Shown here: positions 27,683 through 36,796 of the stretch, one piece after another | How positions within the stretch are numbered: the first letter of the stretch is position 1 | Layout of the letters: the number at the start of each line of letters is the position of its first letter | Notes under the pieces: model-generated | Told to the model about the DNA's origin: nothing | What the model saw: the letters and a program-made list of their open reading frames with translations, nothing else | Databases searched by the model: none | Made by a program: the position numbers and the translations under genes | Assembly (NCBI GenBank): GCA_023416695.1 | Contig: JAEZGY010000030.1 | Location: forward strand, 11,530 to 75,529 | DNA: 64,000 nt | Direction: 5' to 3' | Source of the DNA: Bacillota bacterium | GTDB lineage: Bacteria; Bacillota; Clostridia; Lachnospirales; Lachnospiraceae

Positions 27683-28771
27683 ATGAGTCAATTAAAACGC
27701 TTGCCAATTAATAGATTTATTGATATTGGAGTCTTTGCTATCCTTATTACATTTCCGATATTTGGAGATACTTACTGGATTTACGTTATGACTGGTATTA
27801 TGGCTTATATTATATTTGCAATTTCTCTTGATCTTTTGTGGGGATATACTGGATTAATGAGTATGGGACACAGTTTACTATTTGGTGCCGGGGGGTATAT
27901 GGTAGGAATCTCCTGTGCCTATATGAATCATGCTGAATGGATTAAGTTTGACAAATTGCCTTGGTTTTTATCACCACTGTCAAGTGAAATTGGTGCCTTT
28001 CTTATGGCAATCATTGTGCCCGGAATTATATCACTGATTATTGGTTTTTTTATGTTTTCAGGGAAAATCAAGGGGGTATTTTTCTCATTAATTACCTTAG
28101 CATTATCTGGGGTAGCAGAATTATTTGTCATTAATCAGAGTAACTATACTCATGGAAACAGTGGTATTACGGTAGTATCAAGGACAGTCGTTTCTAATGC
28201 AAAAGAGAACCGAATGGATGATTTTACTTTTTATTTTATAGTTCTTTTATTTTTGTTGTTGGCCTATGTCCTTTGTTTACTTATTACACATTCTAGAGTA
28301 GGAAAGGTATTACAAGCAATTCGTGAAAATGAGGAACGCCTAACCTTCTTTGGGTTTACTCCTTCATCCTTTAAGTTATTTGTCTATATGCTATCAGGTA
28401 TGCTTGCAGGTCTTGCAGGTGTACTATATGTTAGAACACAAGGTAGCATAAATTCTACATCTGTAGGTATTAGTTTAGCAACTCTTGTTTTAGTATGGGT
28501 AGCCGTAGGAGGTCGTGGTAATCTAACGGGTGCGATGGTTGGAACTCTTGTTTTGCAGCTTTTGGAAACGAAATTAAACTCTGTTTTTTCTGGAATCTCT
28601 GCAGAGTTTGCTCAGTATTGGCAGTTAGCCTTGGGTGTTATTATTTTGCTCATTGTATTTATTATTCCAAAAGGAATCATAGGGACTATCATAGACGTAT
28701 CTCAGAAGCGGAAAGATTATCAAAGAAAAGAACGCATCTTTTTAAAAGAGGAGGTGCCGGTTCATGAGTAA
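27683..28771 (+). CDS. urtC: ABC transporter permease (UrtC-like)
   Basis: A 362-aa permease of the LivM/UrtC family: DLLWGYTGLMSMGHSLLFG near residue 50 and AIRENEERLTFFGF near 212 are typical. The 3' end overlaps urtD by eight bases. Confidence 0.85.
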   Translation: MSQLKRLPINRFIDIGVFAILITFPIFGDTYWIYVMTGIMAYIIFAISLDLLWGYTGLMSMGHSLLFGAGGYMVGISCAYMNHAEWIKFDKLPWFLSPLSSEIGAFLMAIIVPGIISLIIGFFMFSGKIKGVFFSLITLALSGVAELFVINQSNYTHGNSGITVVSRTVVSNAKENRMDDFTFYFIVLLFLLLAYVLCLLITHSRVGKVLQAIRENEERLTFFGFTPSSFKLFVYMLSGMLAGLAGVLYVRTQGSINSTSVGISLATLVLVWVAVGGRGNLTGAMVGTLVLQLLETKLNSVFSGISAEFAQYWQLALGVIILLIVFIIPKGIIGTIIDVSQKRKDYQRKERIFLKEEVPVHE

Positions 28772-29522
28772 ACATACGGAAAGAAAAGTTCTATTAGAGG
28801 TTAAGAATTTATCTGTAGATTTTAATGGATTTAAAGCGTTAGAGGAGGTAAATATAAAGATATTCGATGGAGAACTTCATGTAATAATTGGTCCTAATGG
28901 CGCAGGAAAGACGACCTTTATGGATCTCGTAACAGGAAGAACATTGCCAACTAGTGGTAGTGTTTGTTTTGATGGTGTTAATATTACAGGAAAGTCTACA
29001 ACTCAAATTACAAAAGAATATCATATAGGAAGAAAGTTTCAAGGACCCAATGTATTTGAAAACATGACAGTCAAAGAGAATGTGGAAATTGCTATGGAAG
29101 GGTATAATAGTATGATACGCTGTATTTTCTTTAAAAAGTCAAAAGAATTCAAAGAAAAAGTATCAAATATCCTTCATTTAATTGATTTATATGAGTATCG
29201 CCATTTTATGGCAAGTGATTTATCCCATGGTCAGAAACAGTGGTTAGAAATAGGTATGGTAGTTGCCCAAAATCCCAGACTTATTATTTTAGATGAGCCT
29301 ACCGCAGGTATGACTGCAGATGAAACATACAAAACAGGGGAAATGATTAAGAAGTTAAAGGGAGAACATACGCTGATAGTAGTAGAACATGATATGGATT
29401 TTGTTCGCCAAGTAGCAGAATATGTTACTGTGTTAAATTACGGCAAGCTCCTAGCACAAGGAACGATTAAAGAGGTTCAAAATAACCAAGATGTTATTGC
29501 AGTATATCTAAAAGAGGATTGA
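28764..29522 (+). CDS. urtD: ABC transporter ATPase (UrtD-like)
   Basis: A 252-aa ATPase: Walker A GPNGAGKTT near residue 43, signature LSHGQKQWLEIG near 152 and Walker B LIILDEPTAGMT near 172. The variant signature LSHGQKQ is characteristic of UrtD. It overlaps urtC. Confidence 0.87.
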   Translation: MSKHTERKVLLEVKNLSVDFNGFKALEEVNIKIFDGELHVIIGPNGAGKTTFMDLVTGRTLPTSGSVCFDGVNITGKSTTQITKEYHIGRKFQGPNVFENMTVKENVEIAMEGYNSMIRCIFFKKSKEFKEKVSNILHLIDLYEYRHFMASDLSHGQKQWLEIGMVVAQNPRLIILDEPTAGMTADETYKTGEMIKKLKGEHTLIVVEHDMDFVRQVAEYVTVLNYGKLLAQGTIKEVQNNQDVIAVYLKED

Positions 29523-29532
29523 GGTGAGAGCT

Positions 29533-30231
29533 ATGTTAGAAGCAACCAATGTGAATGTTAGTTATGGAAAAAGTAGAGTTATTAATAACTTATCAATGAC
29601 AATTGCCAAAGGAAGTAGAACTGCAATTTTAGGACGTAATGGTGTAGGAAAGACTACATTTATGAAAAGTGTCATGGGAGTGTTGCCTATGAGTACTGGG
29701 AGTTTGGTATTCGATGGAGTAGATATTACAAAGATGAAAACTTTCAAGCGTTCTTTATTCGGCTTAGGTTATGTTCCTCAGGGAAGAGAAATTATTCCCT
29801 TTCTTACAGTAAATGAGAATTTAGAACTTGGAGCAATGGGACATAAGGGGATAAGTCTAGAAGATAAAAAAGAATGGGTATTACAATACTTTCCAGCATT
29901 AGAAGTACATCTTAATCGAAATGGAGGTGTTTTATCTGGTGGATTGCAGCAACAATTAGCTATTGCCCGATGTCTAATGGGAGAACCTAAAATGATTCTA
30001 TTAGATGAACCTACAGAAGGCATTCAACCCAATGTAGTAATAGAAATTGCTGATATTTTAAGGAAAGTTGCAAGGGAAACTGGAATTACGATTGCCGTAG
30101 TAGAGCAAAATCTCAAATTTGCTAGGCGTTTAGCTGAAAAATTTATTATACTGCAAAAGGGAACGGTAGTGGCAAGTGGTACCATGGAAGAGTTAACTGA
30201 AGAGATTATCAAGAAGTTTTTATCGGTGTAA
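29533..30231 (+). CDS. urtE: ABC transporter ATPase (UrtE-like)
   Basis: A 232-aa ATPase: Walker A GRNGVGKTT, signature LSGGLQQQLAIAR and Walker B MILLDEPTEGIQP, the last being the UrtE form. The start is ATG 29533 with GAGGTGAG before it; an in-frame GTG upstream lies inside that site. It is the last gene of the operon. Confidence 0.87.
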   Translation: MLEATNVNVSYGKSRVINNLSMTIAKGSRTAILGRNGVGKTTFMKSVMGVLPMSTGSLVFDGVDITKMKTFKRSLFGLGYVPQGREIIPFLTVNENLELGAMGHKGISLEDKKEWVLQYFPALEVHLNRNGGVLSGGLQQQLAIARCLMGEPKMILLDEPTEGIQPNVVIEIADILRKVARETGITIAVVEQNLKFARRLAEKFIILQKGTVVASGTMEELTEEIIKKFLSV

Positions 30232-30282
30232 AGAATGATAGGTGTTTGTATAAAGAGATCTGCAAAATATAATCAAAGATAT

Positions 30283-30317
30283 GGGACGGTATTCTAAGGA
30301 GTACGGTCTCTTTTTTT
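30283..30317 (+). terminator. Terminator of the deaminase-urt operon
   Basis: GGGAC-GTATTC pairs with GAGTAC-GTCTC with one G-G mismatch, followed by seven T. Confidence 0.85.
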
Positions 30318-30358
30318 GACCGTAGGAAATTAATTAAATAGTTAAGTAATTATTTGAA

Positions 30359-30381
30359 TATTCTTAATTATGTTAAGAATA
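30359..30381. promoter_or_regulatory. Inverted repeat upstream of nifH
   Basis: TATTCTTAA-TTATG-TTAAGAATA, perfect 9-base arms, about 100 bases upstream of the nifH promoter region. It may be an operator. No sigma-54 or NifA-type site was seen in the 323-base gap. Confidence 0.35.
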
Positions 30382-30461
30382 AAGAAAAAAAGTCACAATT
30401 TATACTTTAATATGCATAAATTATGCTGCCTTTCATTGAATAATTTATACAATTACGTGCA

Positions 30462-30522
30462 TTGTGGTAAATTGTGGAATTATATATAATTACCTCCAAT
30501 AGAACACGGTGGATTGTTCTAT
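30462..30522 (+). promoter_or_regulatory. nifH promoter and 5' leader hairpin
   Basis: TTGTGG, 17 bases, TATAAT (30462-30490). A hairpin ATAGAACA/TGTTCTAT (30499-30522) begins where this promoter would start transcription, so it could cap the mRNA 5' end. Just before it, TACCTCCA (30491-30498) is complementary to TGGAGGTA (30541-30548), which holds the nifH ribosome site. That pairing matters only if transcription starts further upstream, for example from TACAAT at 30448. Confidence 0.45.
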
Positions 30523-30539
30523 CAATCAAAAAATTCTAA

Positions 30540-31373
<834 letters not shown>

Positions 31374-31375
31374 CC

Positions 31376-31444
31376 CTCCTTTCATACCATGTAAAGGTAA
31401 ACAAATAAAATTAGGTAAGAGCAGGCAATGGATGCAGAAAGGAG
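31376..31444 (+). promoter_or_regulatory. Anti-Shine-Dalgarno element between nifH and nifI1
   Basis: CTCCTTTC just after the nifH stop (31376-31383) is perfectly complementary to GAAAGGAG (31437-31444), the nifI1 ribosome site. A competing local hairpin CCTTTCAT/ATGTAAAGG (31379-31397) would release it. The function is inferred from complementarity only. Confidence 0.4.
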
Positions 31445-31449
31445 ATAGT

Positions 31450-31776
31450 ATGTATTTAGTAAGATCAATTATCAGACCAGAAAAAGTTAATGAGGTTTTG
31501 TCAGAATTGTTATCTGCTGGTTTTCCAGCTGTGACTAAGATGGATGTGTATGGCCGTGGAAAGCAAAAAGGAATTCGAATAGGTGATGTTACATACGACG
31601 AGATCCCCAAAGAAATGCTTCTTATGGTGGTACAGGATGAAGACAAAGATGACGCAATTAAGATTATCATGAAGTATGCGAGAACGGGAGACAATGGTAA
31701 TTTTGGTGATGGTAGAATCTTTGTTAGTCCAGTGGAAGAAGCCTATACAATCAGTACAAGAACGAAAGAATTATAG
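31450..31776 (+). CDS. nifI1: Nitrogenase regulatory PII-like protein NifI1
   Basis: A 108-aa GlnB-family protein. Together with NifI2 it shuts nitrogenase off after ammonium addition by binding MoFe protein, sensing 2-oxoglutarate and ATP. DVYGRGKQKGIRIG and the RTGDNGNFGDGRIFV segment are NifI1-like. It lies between nifH and nifD, as in methanogens and many clostridia. The start is ATG 31450 after AAAGGAG. Confidence 0.92.
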   Translation: MYLVRSIIRPEKVNEVLSELLSAGFPAVTKMDVYGRGKQKGIRIGDVTYDEIPKEMLLMVVQDEDKDDAIKIIMKYARTGDNGNFGDGRIFVSPVEEAYTISTRTKEL

Positions 31777-31787
31777 GAGGGGCTGCC

Positions 31788-32174
31788 ATGAAAGAAGTCT
31801 TAATAATTGTTAGGCTCAATAAATTAAGTCGCACAAAGGAAGCTTTAACCAATGCGGGGGTTCTTGGTTTTACGTGTAGAAAAATAATGGGTAGGGGTAA
31901 GAAAATGTATGTATCAGAGTTATATTCTGTGTTATCTCAAGAGGAACTACCTCCCTCACCACTTGGTGAATACTTTACAGAGGGGAGCCGTTTGATTCCA
32001 AAACGTCTATTTACCATTATTACGGAGGATGAAGATGTGAAAGCAATAGTAGATGCTGTGATGGAAGTGAACAGTACAGGCAACCCTGGAGATGGTAAGA
32101 TATTTGTAATGCCAATTACAGAAGCGTATCGTATACGAGATGGAAAACAGCAAGAAGGATCAGAATCCTATTAG
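31788..32174 (+). CDS. nifI2: Nitrogenase regulatory PII-like protein NifI2
   Basis: A 128-aa GlnB-family partner of NifI1, with a longer T-loop region (residues 35-75) and the NSTGNPGDGKIFVMPI segment. GGAGGGG precedes the ATG. nifD begins 16 bases after its stop. Confidence 0.92.
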   Translation: MKEVLIIVRLNKLSRTKEALTNAGVLGFTCRKIMGRGKKMYVSELYSVLSQEELPPSPLGEYFTEGSRLIPKRLFTIITEDEDVKAIVDAVMEVNSTGNPGDGKIFVMPITEAYRIRDGKQQEGSESY

Positions 32175-32190
32175 GAAGGAGGGAGAGTAA

Positions 32191-33816
32191 ATGATACCTG
32201 GTAATGAATTAAGAGAAAAAGTATTAGAAAAATATAGTGCAAAAGTCTATAGAAATCGAAAGCAGCATATGTTAAGTGTAAACCCAGAAGGAACCAATGA
32301 GCTAACAGCTAATGTTCGTACAATTCCTGGAATCATTACCCAAAGAGGTTGTTGTTATGCAGGTTGCAAAGGTGTTGTACTTGGACCTATCAGTGATAAT
32401 GCTATTATTGTACATGGACCAATTGGATGTTCCTTTTATACATGGGGAACGAGGAGACATAAACAGGTAGAGTCTGATCGCCATGGTGAACATGCGGACT
32501 GTTATGTAGAGTATTGTTTCTCAACCGATATGCAGGAGTCTAATATAGTATTTGGTGGGGAGAAGAAGTTAAAGAAAGCCATTGAGGAGTGTATGGGAAT
32601 ATACAATCCCAAGATGCTTAGTATTTGTTCGACCTGCCCAGTTGGCTTAATCGGAGATGATATTCATGCTGTTGCAAAATGGGCTAGAGAACAGTATCCA
32701 GGGTTAATGTGTGTTGCTTTTTCTTGTGAAGGGTATAAAGGAGTTACACAATCCGCTGGTCACCATATTGCATCAAACCAGCTAGTGCGTTTTATAATTG
32801 GAACAGGTGATCATAAACCTGAAAAGAAATTCTCTGTCAATATCCTTGGTGAATATAATATTGGTGGTGATGGTTGGGAAACGGAAAAATTACTGAACCG
32901 TTGTGGAATTGAGATTGTCTGTGGAATGACAGGAACAGGGACCTATCGTGATATAAAGAATGCACATTTAGCAGATTTAAACTTAGTTCAATGTCACCGT
33001 TCCATAAACTATGTTGCAGATATGATGAGGGATAAATATGGAATTGATTGGATTAAAGTGAATTTTATAGGAGTCAATGCAACGAAGAAATCCTTAAGAG
33101 CCATAGGTGCATATTTTAATGACCCTGAACTTAGTGCTAGAATAGAGCAGGTAATTGAAGATGAAGAGAGAGCAGTTGCAGAAGAGATGGAATACTATAA
33201 AAGTAAGCTAAAAGGTAAAACAGCCGCAATCTATGTAGGAGGTTCTCGTTCCCATCATTATCAAGCACTTCTTCAGGATTTAGGGATGACCACCGTCCTT
33301 GCTGGTTATGAGTTTGCTCATAGGGATGATTATGAAGGACGCAAAGTAATACCAGATATAAAAGTTGATGCAGATTCTAAGAATATTGAGAATTTGATTA
33401 TTGAGCCGGATGAAAAGTACTATAATCCAGATCGTATCTTGGATTCTCATAGAAAGCAGTTAGAAGAAAATAAAGAGGTGGAGTTGAATGACTATAATGG
33501 TATGATTGCTGATATGCAAGCAGGTGCTATTGTAGCGGATGACTTAAATCATTTTGAGACAGAAGAGCTATTAAAAGAATTAAAACCAGATGTATTTTTT
33601 TCTGGTATCAAGGATAAGTATGTTGTCCAGAAGGCAGGAATGCTATCAAGGCAAATTCATTCCTACGATTACCAAGGTCCTTATACTTGCTTCCAAGGAG
33701 CGTCTAGATTTGGTCACGACCTTGTGATGGGACTTTACGTTCCAGCTTGGAGCTTTGTGAATGCACCATGGAAGAATAAAGCAACCCTTGTGGGACATTT
33801 AGGAGGTGAAGCATAA
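32191..33816 (+). CDS. nifD: Nitrogenase MoFe protein alpha chain NifD
   Basis: A 541-aa alpha chain, long because of the insertion typical of Clostridium pasteurianum-type NifD. P-cluster cysteines lie in QRGCCYAGCKG and GPIGCSFY. The FeMo-cofactor ligands are Cys in NLVQCHRS and His in the IHSYDYQGPY segment. The latter segment continues TCF, where Azotobacter has HGF at the non-ligand His451 position. It overlaps nifK by one base. Confidence 0.96.
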   Translation: MIPGNELREKVLEKYSAKVYRNRKQHMLSVNPEGTNELTANVRTIPGIITQRGCCYAGCKGVVLGPISDNAIIVHGPIGCSFYTWGTRRHKQVESDRHGEHADCYVEYCFSTDMQESNIVFGGEKKLKKAIEECMGIYNPKMLSICSTCPVGLIGDDIHAVAKWAREQYPGLMCVAFSCEGYKGVTQSAGHHIASNQLVRFIIGTGDHKPEKKFSVNILGEYNIGGDGWETEKLLNRCGIEIVCGMTGTGTYRDIKNAHLADLNLVQCHRSINYVADMMRDKYGIDWIKVNFIGVNATKKSLRAIGAYFNDPELSARIEQVIEDEERAVAEEMEYYKSKLKGKTAAIYVGGSRSHHYQALLQDLGMTTVLAGYEFAHRDDYEGRKVIPDIKVDADSKNIENLIIEPDEKYYNPDRILDSHRKQLEENKEVELNDYNGMIADMQAGAIVADDLNHFETEELLKELKPDVFFSGIKDKYVVQKAGMLSRQIHSYDYQGPYTCFQGASRFGHDLVMGLYVPAWSFVNAPWKNKATLVGHLGGEA

Positions 33817-35207
33817 TGCTAAAATATACACCAAAAGAAGTAGTAAAGCGAGAGGCACTTGTTATTAATCCATGTAAAACATGTCAACCAGTGGGGGCTT
33901 TATACGCAGCATTAGGTGTTCATGGTTGTCTTCCCCATAGTCATGGTTCACAAGGGTGTGTTGCATTTCACAGAATGTACTTGACTAGACATTTTAAGGA
34001 TCCCATTCAAGCATCATCTAGCTCCTTTACTGAAGGTGCCTCAGTATTTGGTGGAGGTTCTAACCTAAGAACAGCTGTTAAGAACATTTTTGATTTGTAT
34101 GATCCAGACATCATTGCAGTACATACCACTTGTCTATCAGAGACCATTGGAGATGACTTAAATGCCTTATTAATTGATATAAGCCCTACTTTACCAGAAG
34201 GAAAATATATCGTTCATGCCAATACACCTAGTTATTGTGGTTCTCATATTACGGGATTTACCAATATGGTGAATGGGTTTATGAAGTATTTGAGTAAATC
34301 AACAGGAGTCTCCAATGGGAAGTTAGCAATCTTCCCAGGTTGGTTAAATCCAGGTGATTATAGAGAGCTGAAGTCAATAATGAAGCAGATGAGAGTACCC
34401 TTTATTATGCTTCCTGATACTGATGGCACAGTAGATACTCCTACAACTGGTGAGTATGTTATGTATGAGCAAGGGGGCACAACCATTGATGAGATTAAGT
34501 CTTTAGGGGATTGTAAGAAATCCCTAGGTATTGGTATGACAGTATCCACTTCTAATGTAGATTTTCTTAAGAAGCAATGTAAAGTAAAAGGCGATACTAT
34601 TGCCTGTCCAATTGGAGTTGAAGCAACAGATGCCCTACTATTAAAGCTACAAGAGTTCTCAGCTGAAGCAGTACCTAAGAGCCTAGAAGAACAGAGAGGA
34701 CATTTGGTAGATATGATGATTGACACCCATCAATATACTTACGAGAAAAAGGTAGCAATTTATGGAGATCCTGATTTTGTAATTGGTATGATGTCCCTTA
34801 GTTTAGAGTTAGGTATGATTCCAAAGTATTGTATTACAGGGACTCCAAGCCCTACCTTTGAAGAAGAAGGAAAGGCTCTTCTTACTAAATATGGTGTAAC
34901 TGAAGAATGCAAGGTGCAAGCTGCTAATCAGTTAAATACTACAACAGACTTATTTCTACTACACCAATGGATTAAGAATTCACCAGTTGACTTACTCATT
35001 GGGGGAACCCATGGTAAGCACATTGCACGAGCAGAAGATATTCCATTAGTGAGAGCTGGATTTGGTATTATTGATCGGTATTGTCATTCCTATTTCCCTA
35101 TTGTGGGGTATGAAGGAGGAATGAGAATGGTTGAGAAAATTACCAATGCTCTCATGGATTATGAGGATAATCATTGTGAAGAAAAGGATATTGAGATGGT
35201 TATGTAA
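33816..35207 (+). CDS. nifK: Nitrogenase MoFe protein beta chain NifK
   Basis: A 463-aa beta chain with the short N-terminus of the clostridial type. P-cluster cysteines are seen in NPCKTCQPVG, VHGCLPHSHGSQGC; the DTDGTVDTPTTGEY region is family-like. It is the end of the first nif transcript block, followed by a promoter for nifE. Confidence 0.96.
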   Translation: MLKYTPKEVVKREALVINPCKTCQPVGALYAALGVHGCLPHSHGSQGCVAFHRMYLTRHFKDPIQASSSSFTEGASVFGGGSNLRTAVKNIFDLYDPDIIAVHTTCLSETIGDDLNALLIDISPTLPEGKYIVHANTPSYCGSHITGFTNMVNGFMKYLSKSTGVSNGKLAIFPGWLNPGDYRELKSIMKQMRVPFIMLPDTDGTVDTPTTGEYVMYEQGGTTIDEIKSLGDCKKSLGIGMTVSTSNVDFLKKQCKVKGDTIACPIGVEATDALLLKLQEFSAEAVPKSLEEQRGHLVDMMIDTHQYTYEKKVAIYGDPDFVIGMMSLSLELGMIPKYCITGTPSPTFEEEGKALLTKYGVTEECKVQAANQLNTTTDLFLLHQWIKNSPVDLLIGGTHGKHIARAEDIPLVRAGFGIIDRYCHSYFPIVGYEGGMRMVEKITNALMDYEDNHCEEKDIEMVM

Positions 35208-35302
35208 TATACTTTTAGTTGGAAACGTCCCTTAGAAAAAGTTTCATAGATTATTTGAATGACTACCATAGATAGAAACAATAGGTTTTGTCATAAAAAT
35301 CA

Positions 35303-35331
35303 TTGACGAAGATATTAATTAGGGATATTAT
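35303..35331 (+). promoter_or_regulatory. Promoter before nifE
   Basis: TTGACG, 17 bases, TATTAT. It gives the cofactor-assembly genes a start site separate from nifHDK. Confidence 0.65.
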
Positions 35332-35344
35332 TACTTAAATTCAT

Positions 35345-35390
35345 AGCGGGGGTAAAGACGACACCGTCTTTTTACCCTCGCTTTCTGTAT
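35345..35390 (+). terminator. Hairpin/attenuator in the nifE leader
   Basis: AGCGGGGGTAAAGACG pairs with CGTCTTTTTACCCTCGCT (two-base bulge), ending in TTTCTGTATTT. It can end transcription arriving from nifK or from the promoter just upstream. Confidence 0.65.
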
Positions 35391-35431
35391 TTAAGAAGCA
35401 ATTGAAATTTGATATAGATAGGGGTAATGAA

Positions 35432-36796
35432 ATGGGAAATAAACATGAGCATTATGTCTTAGAGGAGAGAAAACAGTTTATCATATTTAAAAATAATGGT
35501 GGATGCAGTGAAAATGGAATTATGTGTGATTCTGCTTCTGTATCTGGAGCGGTTAGTCAACGAGCATGCGTGTACTGCGGGGCAAGGGTTGTTCTCAATC
35601 CAATTACAGATGCCTATCATATCGTTCATGGGCCAATAGGGTGTTCTATCTATACTTGGGATATCAGAGGAAGTTTAACAAGTGACAGTGACTTGTATCG
35701 TAACAGCTTTTGTACAGACCTAAGAGAGACAGATATTATTTTTGGTGGAGAGAAGAAGTTAATAGCAGCTATTGAAGAATTAGTAAATGTTCAAGATGCA
35801 AAACTAATCTTTGTTTATGCTACTTGTATTGTAGGAGTCATAGGAGATGATATAGAAGCTGTATGTAACAATATGGCAAAGAAACATGGAATTCAGGTGA
35901 TTCCAGTAAAATCCCCAGGTTTTTCAGGCAATAAGTCAACAGGGTATAAAATGGCTTGTAATGCAATTATGCAGCTCATTACTCCATATAAAACAGAGCA
36001 AAAGGTGCAGGGAGTTAATATTCTAGGAGACTTCAATTTAGCTGGAGAGATGTGGATTATTAAAAATTATCTAGATAGGATAGGTATAAAGGTGGTATCT
36101 ACCTTTACTGGGGACACTAGCTACAAGAATATGCTAGAGGCTAAGAAAGCCATATTAAACATCGTCCAATGTGCAGGTTCTTCCGTGTATTTAGCCAATC
36201 GTATGGAAGAGGAGTTTCAGATTCCCTTCATTAAAGTTAGTTTTTTTGGTGTTGAGGATACCTCTAGCTCTTTAGTAAGAATTGCAGAGGCGTTAAAGGA
36301 TGAAGAAGCGAAGCAGAAAGCAATAGCATTTTGCAAAGAGGAAGCAGATAAATTAGAGGATTTTCTTCATCAATACCGTAGGAATCTCTGTGGTAAGAAG
36401 GTAGCAATCTACGTTGGTGGTGGATTCAAAGCGATTTCTTTAATAAGACAGTTTAATTTTATGGGGATGAAAACAGTCATTGTAGGTACTCAGACTGGGA
36501 AAAAAGAGGATTATGAGATGATGGAGCAGTTAGTAGACTCCGATACCGTAATTCTGGATGATGCAAATCCTGCAGAGCTTGAGACCTTTATGAAACAAAA
36601 AGGTGCTGATATCTTAGTAGGTGGAGTAAAGGAAAGGCCTTTAGCTTATAAATTAGGAATTGCTTTTTGTGATCATAATCACGAGAGAAGGCATCCACTG
36701 GCAGGATTTGAAGGTGTTTATAATTTTACTAGAGAGATTAACCAGAGTCTGAATAATCCGGTTTGGCAGTATATAAGAGAGGAGGAATTCCTATGA
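35432..36796 (+). CDS. nifE: Nitrogenase cofactor scaffold NifE
   Basis: A 454-aa scaffold protein related to NifD. With NifN it matures NifB-co into FeMo-co. Cluster cysteines are in QRACVYCGARVV and GPIGCSIY. The start ATG 35432 follows AGGGG. Its TGA overlaps the ATG of nifN-B. Confidence 0.94.
   Translation: MGNKHEHYVLEERKQFIIFKNNGGCSENGIMCDSASVSGAVSQRACVYCGARVVLNPITDAYHIVHGPIGCSIYTWDIRGSLTSDSDLYRNSFCTDLRETDIIFGGEKKLIAAIEELVNVQDAKLIFVYATCIVGVIGDDIEAVCNNMAKKHGIQVIPVKSPGFSGNKSTGYKMACNAIMQLITPYKTEQKVQGVNILGDFNLAGEMWIIKNYLDRIGIKVVSTFTGDTSYKNMLEAKKAILNIVQCAGSSVYLANRMEEEFQIPFIKVSFFGVEDTSSSLVRIAEALKDEEAKQKAIAFCKEEADKLEDFLHQYRRNLCGKKVAIYVGGGFKAISLIRQFNFMGMKTVIVGTQTGKKEDYEMMEQLVDSDTVILDDANPAELETFMKQKGADILVGGVKERPLAYKLGIAFCDHNHERRHPLAGFEGVYNFTREINQSLNNPVWQYIREEEFL

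Noticed and set aside
33660..33740. Apparent loss of the cofactor histidine in NifD (GPYTCF instead of GPYHGF)
   Set aside because: The ligand histidine is the one in HSYDY, nine residues earlier, and is present. The changed residue is the non-ligand His451 position, which is also not His in C. pasteurianum.
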